A stretch of DNA of 12,234 nucleotides from Actinomycetota bacterium (GTDB lineage: Bacteria > Actinomycetota > Actinomycetes > Nanopelagicales > Nanopelagicaceae), in the NCBI GenBank assembly GCA_947452525.1, contig CANGCW010000018.1, positions 1-12,234 of the forward strand, in the 5' to 3' direction. The first letter of the stretch is position 1, and every line of letters begins with the position of its first letter. This document shows positions 1-6,596 of the stretch, in pieces. Both the position numbers and the translations under genes were made by a program. The notes beneath the pieces were generated by a model. The model was not told where the DNA came from. It saw only the letters and a list, made by a program, of their open reading frames with translations, and searched no databases.

Positions 1-817
1 GCGCCATGACGACTGTGATTGCATTCTCAAATGCTTCCTTCGTGAGAATATCGCGCGTGGTAATTCCCTTGCGGATCAACTCAACAACAGCAGCGCCAGC
101 CTTGACTGCATAATCATCACGACGACGATCTACCGCTGCAGGAGATGCGGAACCTGGAAGTGAGAGACCAATCGCTTCTCCAACTGCAGCCATGGTGTTC
201 GCTGTGTACATACCGCCACATGCGCCCTCACCTGGGCAGATTGCGCGCTCAATCTCATCAACGCGTTCCTGCGTAATGAGTCCACGCGCACATGCACCGA
301 CTGCCTCGAAGGCATCGATGATCGTGACATCTTTTCCATCGACCTGGCCTGCAAGTGTTGTACCTGCATAAACAAATACTGAAGCAACATCGATACGAGC
401 TGCAGCCATCATCATTCCTGGAAGTGACTTATCGCAGCCAGCGAATGTGACCATGCCATCGAGGCGCTCAGCCTGCATCACAGTCTCGACTGAATCCGCA
501 ATCACTTCACGAGAGACGAGCGAGAAGTGCATGCCCTCGTGGCCCATGGAGATTCCATCAGAGACGGAGATTGTTCCAAATTGCATGGGGAAGCCACCGG
601 CTTCGATAACGCCCTTGCGTGATGCCTTTGCTAGGCGATCGAGTGAGAGGTTGCAGGGAGTAATTTCATTCCAAGAGGATGCGATACCGATCTGTGGCTT
701 TGCAAAATCCTCATCCTTCATTCCAACAGCGCGGAGCATTCCACGCGCCGGTGCTCGTTCCATACCATCTGTTACTAGACCGGAACGAGGTTTCATTGTT
801 GGCTTATCGCTCATCAT
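1..817 (-). CDS. ilvD: Dihydroxy-acid dehydratase, N-terminal half (cut by left window edge)
   Basis: IlvD dehydrates 2,3-dihydroxy-isovalerate and 2,3-dihydroxy-3-methylvalerate to the 2-keto acids, the third shared step of valine and isoleucine synthesis (valine's keto acid also feeds leucine and pantothenate), in the cytoplasm. About 272 residues are visible of a family length near 560. Translation gives the family signatures TPCN (Cys ~54), FAGCDKS (Cys ~127) and GEGACGGMYTANTM (Cys ~199), the three Fe-S cluster cysteines, plus the SVSDGISMGHEGM stretch. The frame is open to the left edge. The start is ATG at 817, whose ATGA overlaps the gatB stop by 4 nt; a second in-frame ATG at 814 follows at once. 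AGGG at 826-823 serves either start (5 or 8 nt away), so the first residue is uncertain by one. The overlap implies coupling to gatB. The C-terminal half is not visible, so intactness cannot be judged. Confidence 0.96.
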   Translation of the reverse strand, partial: MMSDKPTMKPRSGLVTDGMERAPARGMLRAVGMKDEDFAKPQIGIASSWNEITPCNLSLDRLAKASRKGVIEAGGFPMQFGTISVSDGISMGHEGMHFSLVSREVIADSVETVMQAERLDGMVTFAGCDKSLPGMMMAAARIDVASVFVYAGTTLAGQVDGKDVTIIDAFEAVGACARGLITQERVDEIERAICPGEGACGGMYTANTMAAVGEAIGLSLPGSASPAAVDRRRDDYAVKAGAAVVELIRKGITTRDILTKEAFENAITVVMA

Positions 818-2313
818 CCCTGCCCTAAGTGCTTCAGTAGTAATTCACGAACCTTTGCCGCATCAGCCTGGCCGCCGGTCGCCTTCATCACTGCACCGAT
901 AAGTGCTCCCGCTGCCGGAATATTTCCACCACGGATGCGCTCAGCAGTATCTGGTTGTGAAGCAATGGCCGCTTCAATTGCTGCCATAAGAGCGGAGTCA
1001 TCAGAGACGACCTTGAGGCCGCGCTTCTCAATGACCTCACGAGGTGAGCCCTCGCCCTTGATAACGCCTTCAACAACTTGGCGAGCTAACTTATCTGTTA
1101 ACTCCCCTGCTGCAATAAGTGCAATCACTTCAGCAACTGACGCGGGAGTAATCAGAGATTGCGGAGTTACATCGCTCTCATTTGCAATACGAGAGATCTC
1201 ACCGAGCCACCATGAACGTGCCTTCGTTGGATCAGCACCAAGATCAACTGTCTCAACGACAGTATCGAGAAGATCTGCATTAACCATCGCAGCCATCTCT
1301 TTATCGGGGACGCCCCAACTCTCTTGAATGCGCTTGCGAAGAGTCGATGGCTTCTCTGGAAGAGAGGCACGTAGCGTCTCAATCCACTCAGCAGCTGGTG
1401 CAACAGGAACGAGATCTGGCTCTGGGAAGTAGCGGTAATCCTCCGCAGTCTCCTTCGAACGACCTGAACGTGTAAGTCCTGTCTCCTCTTGGAAGTGGCG
1501 AGTCTCTTGAATAACGCGACCACCCTCTTCAAGAAGATTTGCCTGACGAATCATCTCGCCGCGAACTGCACGCTCTACCGAGCGTAGTGAGTTCACATTC
1601 TTCGTCTCGCTTCGTGTTCCGAGAGTTCCTGAACCACGTGGTGAGAGTGAGACATTTGCATCGCAACGCAGCGAGCCCTGCTCCATCTTCACATCAGATA
1701 CGCCGAGTGAGCGGAGAATGTCACGGAGTTCGCTGACATATGCCTTAGCCACTTCAGGTGCGTACTTATCCGTACCTGGAATCATCTTCGTCACAATCTC
1801 AACGAGTGGAATTCCAGCGCGGTTGTAATCAAGGAGTGAGTACTCCGCGCCATGGATGCGTCCCGTTGCTCCACCTACGTGAAGTGACTTACCGGTGTCC
1901 TCTTCCATATGTACGCGCTCGATTTCGATGCGGTAGACCTTTGGTCCCTCATCGGTATCGATAGTGACATCGAGATAACCGTTAACGCAGATTGGCTCGT
2001 CATATTGCGAGGTCTGGAAGTTCTTCGGCATATCTGGGTAGAAGTAATTCTTTCGTGCGAAGCGGCTAAATGGCGCGATTGAACAGTTGAGAGCAAGACC
2101 AATGAGAATCGAGCTCTCAATCGCCTTCTCATTTACTGCAGGAAGTGATCCTGGAAGCCCGAGGCATACTGGGCAGGTCTGAGTGTTTGGTGATGCACCA
2201 AACTCTGTTGCGCAACCGCAGAACATCTTCGACTTTGTGTTGAGTTCAACGTGGACTTCAAGCCCAAGTGTTGGCTCATACTTCTCAATCGTCTCTGAGT
2301 AGTTAAGAGTCAT
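814..2313 (-). CDS. gatB: Aspartyl/glutamyl-tRNA(Asn/Gln) amidotransferase subunit B
   Basis: GatB is the kinase/tRNA-binding subunit of GatCAB. It phosphorylates the side chain of Glu on misacylated Glu-tRNA(Gln) (or Asp on Asp-tRNA(Asn)), which is then amidated with ammonia delivered from GatA. The 499-residue product has the usual length. Visible signatures are LGLEVHVEL near residue 17, four cysteines (C32, C34, C47, C50) matching the zinc site present in many GatB proteins, and KNYFYPDMPKNFQTSQYDEPI around residue 90. The C-terminal part (about 350-497) fits the GatB/YqeY tail domain that contacts tRNA. The ATG at 2313 overlaps the gatA stop by one base (TAATG), and AGGAG lies 7 nt upstream, the best ribosome-binding site in this operon. 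The stop overlaps the ilvD start. Confidence 0.98.
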   Translation of the reverse strand: MTLNYSETIEKYEPTLGLEVHVELNTKSKMFCGCATEFGASPNTQTCPVCLGLPGSLPAVNEKAIESSILIGLALNCSIAPFSRFARKNYFYPDMPKNFQTSQYDEPICVNGYLDVTIDTDEGPKVYRIEIERVHMEEDTGKSLHVGGATGRIHGAEYSLLDYNRAGIPLVEIVTKMIPGTDKYAPEVAKAYVSELRDILRSLGVSDVKMEQGSLRCDANVSLSPRGSGTLGTRSETKNVNSLRSVERAVRGEMIRQANLLEEGGRVIQETRHFQEETGLTRSGRSKETAEDYRYFPEPDLVPVAPAAEWIETLRASLPEKPSTLRKRIQESWGVPDKEMAAMVNADLLDTVVETVDLGADPTKARSWWLGEISRIANESDVTPQSLITPASVAEVIALIAAGELTDKLARQVVEGVIKGEGSPREVIEKRGLKVVSDDSALMAAIEAAIASQPDTAERIRGGNIPAAGALIGAVMKATGGQADAAKVRELLLKHLGQG

Positions 2314-3812
2314 TACTTCGCTCCTAGCGCTGGAACTGATGAGAGCAATGGCTTACCCCACTGTGAAAGCAGGGCAGCCTCAAGTGTTCCACCGACCTGA
2401 TACATCAACTCATCCTTCATTGCAGGAGACATAATTTGGAATCCGACAGGAAGGCCATCCTCTTCAGCGAGGCCGCAAGGAAGGCTCATTCCACCAATGC
2501 CCGCCATATTTACTGGGATTGTCGCAATGTCATTGAGATACATGGCTAGTGGATCATCTGCCTTCTCGCCGATTTTGAATGCGGTTGTTGGGCAGGTTGG
2601 TGAGACGAGTACATCTGCCTTTGCGAATGCTGCATCGAAGTCCTGCTTGATGAGTGTGCGCACCTTCTGAGCTGAACCGTAGTACGCATCGTAGTAACCA
2701 GATGAGAGCGCGTATGTACCGAGGATGATGCGGCGCTTTACCTCTTTGCCGAAGCCGAGTTCGCGCGTCATGCGCATAACTTCTTCTGCGCCTCTCTCGC
2801 CATTATCTCCAACGCGGATGCCGTAGCGCATCGAGTCAAAGCGCGCGAGGTTCGATGAACACTCACTTGGTGCGATGAGGTAGTAGGCAGCGAGTGCATA
2901 TTCGAAGTTAGGTGCGCTCACTTCAACAATCTCTGCGCCTGCGCTGACGAGAGCTTCAATAGCCTCGTTGAAGCGGGTCTTTACTCCTGCTTGATATCCA
3001 TCACCAGATAGCTCTTTGACGATACCAATCTTCATTCCCTTAACATCAAGCTTCTTCGCAGCTTCGACCATCTTGCCGACAGGTGCGTTGATAGATGTTG
3101 AATCCTTAGGGTCATAACCTGCAATTGCTTCATGAAGGAGCGCGGTATCGAGCACGTTACGTGCGCATGGACCAGCTTGATCAAGTGAAGATGAGAAAGC
3201 CACGAGACCGTAGCGAGATACAGCTCCATATGTTGGCTTTACGCCGACGGTGCCTGTGACTGCTGCTGGTTGACGAATTGATCCGCCGGTATCGGTACCG
3301 ATAGCAAGTGGCGCTTCAAATGCAGCGAGTGATGCTGCGGAGCCGCCACCAGAGCCACCAGGGATACGTGTGAGGTCCCATGGGTTATGTGTTGGACCAT
3401 AGGCAGAGTTCTCTGTTGAAGAGCCCATTGCAAATTCATCCATATTTGTCTTACCGAGAATGACAACACCGTTTGCCTTCAACTTTGTAACTACAGTTGA
3501 GTCATATGGTGGGCGCCAGCCCTCGAGCATCTTCGATCCACATGTGGTCGGGATGCCCTGCTGGGTCATAACATCTTTGAGTGCGAGTGGTACGCCAGCG
3601 AGCGCAGGGAGTCTCTCTCCTGCAGCACGACGCTTATCGATATCGGCGGCTTGCGCGAGTGCGCCTTCGGTATCGATGTAAAGGAAGGCATGGACATCGC
3701 CATCAACTGCGGCGATACGATCTAGATGTTCTTGGGCAACTTCGACTGCTGAGCTCTCACCCTTAGAGAGGGACTCGGCAATAGCACTTGCGCTCTTAAA
3801 GATTGAACTCAC
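2313..3812 (-). CDS. gatA: Aspartyl/glutamyl-tRNA(Asn/Gln) amidotransferase subunit A (glutamine amidase)
   Basis: GatA is the amidase-signature subunit of GatCAB; it releases ammonia from glutamine (or asparagine), which is channelled to GatB. The 499-residue protein carries the complete catalytic triad at the positions known for Staphylococcus aureus GatA: Lys79 (LALKD), cis-Ser154 (PGGSGGGSAA) and nucleophile Ser178 (TDTGGSIR). The downstream SLDQAGPCARN and CPTTAF segments are also typical. Translation starts at a GTG (3812-3810) whose GTGA overlaps the gatC TGA stop by 4 nt. No strong Shine-Dalgarno is present (only GGGTG nearby), so reinitiation from gatC is the likely mode of translation. 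The stop overlaps gatB by one base. Nothing suggests truncation. Confidence 0.98.
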   Translation of the reverse strand: MSSIFKSASAIAESLSKGESSAVEVAQEHLDRIAAVDGDVHAFLYIDTEGALAQAADIDKRRAAGERLPALAGVPLALKDVMTQQGIPTTCGSKMLEGWRPPYDSTVVTKLKANGVVILGKTNMDEFAMGSSTENSAYGPTHNPWDLTRIPGGSGGGSAASLAAFEAPLAIGTDTGGSIRQPAAVTGTVGVKPTYGAVSRYGLVAFSSSLDQAGPCARNVLDTALLHEAIAGYDPKDSTSINAPVGKMVEAAKKLDVKGMKIGIVKELSGDGYQAGVKTRFNEAIEALVSAGAEIVEVSAPNFEYALAAYYLIAPSECSSNLARFDSMRYGIRVGDNGERGAEEVMRMTRELGFGKEVKRRIILGTYALSSGYYDAYYGSAQKVRTLIKQDFDAAFAKADVLVSPTCPTTAFKIGEKADDPLAMYLNDIATIPVNMAGIGGMSLPCGLAEEDGLPVGFQIMSPAMKDELMYQVGGTLEAALLSQWGKPLLSSVPALGAK

Positions 3813-4105
3813 TCTTCACCCAAAATCTGAGGAACTTTGAAGCGCTCCTCTTCCTGTGCTGGTGCGCCAGAGAGCGCCTGCGCGTTGGTAAGGCTTGGGA
3901 CCACGACATCGGGGCGATAGACATTCTTCATATCGAGTGGGTGTGAGGTTGGGGGCACTTCAGCACCGGCTACCTCTTGCACTCTCGCTACAGCGCCAAG
4001 GATTACTTCCATCTCATCAGAGAGGTGGTCCAATTCGCTATCGGTCATCTCAATACGAGCCAGTCGCGCTAAGTGCGCCACCTCATCACGGGAAATAGCT
4101 GCCAT
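3809..4105 (-). CDS. gatC: Aspartyl/glutamyl-tRNA(Asn/Gln) amidotransferase subunit C
   Basis: GatC is the small non-catalytic subunit that wraps around the GatA-GatB interface and stabilises the complex. The 98-residue product has normal family length and begins with the characteristic helix ISRDEVAHLARLARIEMTD, followed by the PLDMKNVYRPD linker and a C-terminal FKVPQIL segment that packs on GatA. ATG is at 4105. AAGG lies 7 nt upstream and could act as a Shine-Dalgarno, but the same bases form TAAGGT exactly 6 nt before the ATG, which also fits a leaderless promoter (listed separately). It lies 29 bp after the proA stop and overlaps gatA by 4 nt. Actinobacteria generally lack GlnRS and need GatCAB to make Gln-tRNA(Gln) (family knowledge). 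Confidence 0.97.
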   Translation of the reverse strand: MAAISRDEVAHLARLARIEMTDSELDHLSDEMEVILGAVARVQEVAGAEVPPTSHPLDMKNVYRPDVVVPSLTNAQALSGAPAQEEERFKVPQILGEE

Positions 4106-4111
4106 GTAGCA

Positions 4112-4117
4112 ACCTTA
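4112..4117 (-). promoter_or_regulatory. Possible -10 element for gatC (leaderless-type, inside the operon)
   Basis: TAAGGT on the minus strand (4117 to 4112) fits TANNNT and is separated from the gatC ATG by exactly six bases, so transcription could begin at or next to the start codon. It is the same spacing seen upstream of proA and the divergent hydrolase. No convincing -35 was found. The AAGG core could equally be a plain ribosome-binding site within a proA-gatC transcript, so this is tentative. Confidence 0.28.
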
Positions 4118-4134
4118 TCGAACGGGGCTATTAC

Positions 4135-5400
4135 TTAACGAATCTGCCCATTGCCCCGAACAATCCAGGTGGTCGTGGTCATCTGTTCTAGCCCCATTGG
4201 CCCTCTGGCGTGGAGTTTCTGGTTGGAGATGCCGATCTCTGCGCCAAAGCCCATCTGCTCACCATCGGTGAATCGAGTGGAGGCGTTGACCATAATCGCA
4301 GCGCTATCGGAGAGTGCGATAAAGGCATCCGCTGTCGCCTCATTCTCAGTGACGATGGATTCCGTATGGTTAGTACCAAATTTCTGAATGTGATCAGCCG
4401 CTGAGACCACTCCACTCACGACAGCAACGTTCATCTCTAGTGCGTTGTACTCAGTGCACCAACTCTCTGGCGTGGCATGCTCGAAGGAGATTCCCTCTTT
4501 CGCTGCGATCTCTGCAACGCGTGAGTCAACGTGCAGTTTCACTCCTGCGCCAACTAGTTCTTTCAGGACGACTGGAAGGAACTTCTCACCCACATTCTCG
4601 TGCACAAGGAGAGTCTCAGCGGCATTGCAGACGCTTGGGCGATGGGTCTTCGAATTCATCACGATTGGGAGGGCCTTTGATAAATCCGCCTCTTCATCGA
4701 CATAGACGTGGCAAACGCCTGCACCCGTCTCGATCGTTGGAACGGTTGCCTCATCAACGACCATACGGATGAGCGAAGCGCTTCCACGTGGAATAACAAG
4801 GTCGACTTCACCCCGCGCATGAAGAAGAGCAGTAACAGTTGAGCGATCATCACTTGGGATAAGTTGGATTGCATCCTGTGAGATTGTTGTCGTCGCAAGG
4901 ACTTCACGCATGATCTCGACCAGCACTTCATTGCTTGAAGCAGCAGAGGATGAACCACGCAAGAGCGCGGCATTTCCAGATTTCACAAGAATCGCTGCGG
5001 CATCAATCGTCACATTGGGACGGGCCTCATAAACCATGCCAACAACGCCAAATGGAACGCTTCGCTGAGTGAGCTCTAGACCATTAGGAAGGGTTCGCTG
5101 ATTAATTGTTCGGCCGAGTGGATTTGGAAGTGCTGCGACTTGGCGAAGACCATCCGCCATCTCGTGGATGCGCTTCTCGGTAAGCAAGAGCCTGTCCTGC
5201 ATAGATTCAGCCATACCGCTGCTCTTTGCGCGAAAGATATCGATTCCATTGGCAGTGAGAACGCGTTCGCTCTGGGCTACGAGCGCATCTGCGATAGCGA
5301 GAAGTGCGCCTGTGCGCGCCTCATCGCCTGCGGCAATCAACGAGCGTGAAGCCCTCCGAGCAGCTGCCGCCTTCTCCGAAATAATCTTGGCCGAATCCAT
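4135..5400 (-). CDS. proA: Gamma-glutamyl phosphate reductase (glutamate-5-semialdehyde dehydrogenase)
   Basis: ProA reduces gamma-glutamyl phosphate with NADPH to glutamate-5-semialdehyde, the second step of proline synthesis, directly after ProB. The 421-residue product matches the family length. Signatures include VPFGVVGMVYEARPNVT (about 115-131), KSGNAALLRG (140-149), the LVIPRGSASL segment near 201, and the catalytic cysteine Cys258 in HRPSVCNAAETLL. The protein belongs to the aldehyde dehydrogenase superfamily and is cytoplasmic. ATG is at 5400; there is no strong Shine-Dalgarno, but TAGGCT ends six bases before the ATG, which suggests a leaderless mRNA. It probably heads the proA-gatCAB-ilvD operon. 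Unusually it is separated from proB by a gene on the opposite strand; ProB and ProA are commonly adjacent and co-transcribed. Confidence 0.98.
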   Translation of the reverse strand: MDSAKIISEKAAAARRASRSLIAAGDEARTGALLAIADALVAQSERVLTANGIDIFRAKSSGMAESMQDRLLLTEKRIHEMADGLRQVAALPNPLGRTINQRTLPNGLELTQRSVPFGVVGMVYEARPNVTIDAAAILVKSGNAALLRGSSSAASSNEVLVEIMREVLATTTISQDAIQLIPSDDRSTVTALLHARGEVDLVIPRGSASLIRMVVDEATVPTIETGAGVCHVYVDEEADLSKALPIVMNSKTHRPSVCNAAETLLVHENVGEKFLPVVLKELVGAGVKLHVDSRVAEIAAKEGISFEHATPESWCTEYNALEMNVAVVSGVVSAADHIQKFGTNHTESIVTENEATADAFIALSDSAAIMVNASTRFTDGEQMGFGAEIGISNQKLHARGPMGLEQMTTTTWIVRGNGQIR

Positions 5401-5406
5401 AGAGAT

Positions 5407-5412
5407 AGCCTA
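5407..5412 (-). promoter_or_regulatory. Candidate -10 element for proA (leaderless start)
   Basis: TAGGCT on the minus strand (5412 to 5407), then six bases, then the proA ATG at 5400. TANNNT about seven bases before a start codon is the known pattern of leaderless promoters in actinobacteria. The absence of a good Shine-Dalgarno for proA agrees with it. The -35 region (about 5430-5435) has no TTGACA match, which is common in this phylum. Confidence 0.45.
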
Positions 5413-5413
5413 C

Positions 5414-5425
5414 GGGGAATTACCC
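5414..5425. repeat. Imperfect 12-bp inverted repeat between the divergent -10 elements
   Basis: The sequence GGGGAATTACCC matches its own reverse complement at 10 of 12 positions (pattern GGGkAATTmCCC). It lies directly between the proposed -10 hexamers of proA and of the divergent hydrolase and overlaps the latter. It could be an operator seen by a dimeric repressor, but the palindrome is short and no regulator gene is nearby. Confidence 0.25.
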
Positions 5426-5426
5426 T
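5421..5426 (+). promoter_or_regulatory. Candidate -10 element for the serine hydrolase gene (leaderless start)
   Basis: TACCCT (5421-5426) is followed by six bases and the ATG at 5433. This is the same TANNNT-N6-ATG layout as on the opposite strand for proA. The nearest purine-rich stretch (GGGGA at 5414-5418) is about 14 nt from the ATG, too far for a normal Shine-Dalgarno, so leaderless translation is the simplest reading. No good -35 is visible. Confidence 0.42.
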
Positions 5427-5432
5427 TCTCGT

Positions 5433-6587
5433 ATGGGAATTATTAAGCGCCTAGCCAAATGGATCCTCATTCCAATTCTGGTTATCTATCTCGCTCTTGC
5501 AGCTTTCCTCAAGGTAGTTCATTACCCAGAGCCGATCAGTGCAATTCGCTTAGGCCTTGCTCCGGCATCAAAGACTCCCGACTTAATGCCATCACATGTG
5601 ATTGCCCCATCTACCTCTCCACTTTCGTTCCCTAGGGTTTCGGAGCAGATGCCGTCCCTTCTCGAATGGAATGGCAAGCAAATCTCGTGGCAACAGTTCT
5701 TAGACAGAACAAACACAAACGCATTTCTTGTGCTTCGCAATGGTGTGCTTACCTATGAGTATTACAAGACGGGCATTACAGCAACAACTCGCCTACCGTC
5801 GTACTCGGTTGCAAAGACGATGACATCCATCATGATTGGTCAATTGGTTGCGGCGGGAAAGATTAAAGAGAGCGATAAATTCGTTGACTTCTTCCCAGAA
5901 TATAAAAATGGAACTTCCTTTGACCGCGTGACGGTTAAGACCCTCCTCGATATGCAGGGTGGCGTTGGCGTCTCGGATAACTACCCAACGGGACCTGCAG
6001 GTTGGGGGGTTGGCATCGCGCAGATGTATGCAACGACCGATCTGAACTGGTTCATCAAGCACAATCGGAAGATGGCCTTTGAGCCTGGCACCAAGTCGAT
6101 CTATCGAAGCGTTGATACGCAATTACTTGGACTCGTTATTAAGAAGGTCACGGGCATGCGCGTCGCGGACTACTTCAGTAAAAACGTCTGGCAACCAGTG
6201 GGTGCGAGCGAGAAGGCGACATGGAACGTTGACCGAGTCGGCGGCACAGAGAAGACTTTCTGTTGCTTTAATGCCGCAGCGTTGGATTACGCCAAAGTTG
6301 GCCAGATGCTCCTTAACGGCGGCAAGGTGGGTTCAAAGACGGTGCTCGATGCCGCATGGATAAAGCGCATGAGTACCCCAGTGGACACTTTGGATTATGG
6401 CTGGAAGTACAGTGCTTTCACATGGCACCCATATCCAGGAATCAACTTAGCCCTTGGATTGCATGGTCAATTTATCTTTATGGATCCGGCAACCAAAACG
6501 GTCATCATCAAGTTGAGCGATAACCCAACAGGCAAAGATCCTGATGTTGATGAGGCCCGCGTCATGATGTCGATCGCCTCGCATTAA
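5433..6587 (+). CDS. Membrane-anchored serine hydrolase, beta-lactamase class C / NylB-like family
   Basis: This is a 384-residue serine hydrolase of the class C beta-lactamase / DD-peptidase fold; the substrate is unknown. Residues 5-30 (KRLAKW, then a hydrophobic run ILIPILVIYLALAAFL) look like a signal anchor with no obvious cleavage site, so the catalytic part (about 70-384) probably faces the cell exterior. Catalytic motifs are SxxK at Ser125-Val-Ala-Lys128 and a YxN-like Tyr224-Arg-Ser226. In place of the usual KTG box there is LHGQFIFMDP (about 343-352), resembling the GGQ-type ending of 6-aminohexanoate-dimer-hydrolase-like proteins. LLDMQGGVG near 171 matches the family's LL-M-SG stretch. 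It is the only plus-strand gene, diverging from proA with a 32-bp gap and converging on proB with a 9-bp gap. Peptidoglycan-peptide, amide or ester hydrolysis are all possible; antibiotic resistance is not implied. Family call is firm, role is open. Confidence 0.9.
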   Translation: MGIIKRLAKWILIPILVIYLALAAFLKVVHYPEPISAIRLGLAPASKTPDLMPSHVIAPSTSPLSFPRVSEQMPSLLEWNGKQISWQQFLDRTNTNAFLVLRNGVLTYEYYKTGITATTRLPSYSVAKTMTSIMIGQLVAAGKIKESDKFVDFFPEYKNGTSFDRVTVKTLLDMQGGVGVSDNYPTGPAGWGVGIAQMYATTDLNWFIKHNRKMAFEPGTKSIYRSVDTQLLGLVIKKVTGMRVADYFSKNVWQPVGASEKATWNVDRVGGTEKTFCCFNAAALDYAKVGQMLLNGGKVGSKTVLDAAWIKRMSTPVDTLDYGWKYSAFTWHPYPGINLALGLHGQFIFMDPATKTVIIKLSDNPTGKDPDVDEARVMMSIASH

Positions 6588-6596
6588 TCGTTGCGG

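Noticed and set aside
447..902. 151-codon plus-strand frame across the ilvD/gatB junction
   Set aside because: It lies antisense to clearly recognisable ilvD and gatB sequence and shows no protein-family features of its own.
5433..6587. Calling the hydrolase a beta-lactamase resistance gene
   Set aside because: The SxxK serine-hydrolase fold is shared by peptidases, esterases and amidases; the third box is HGQ rather than KTG, and the gene sits among core genes with no mobile-element context.
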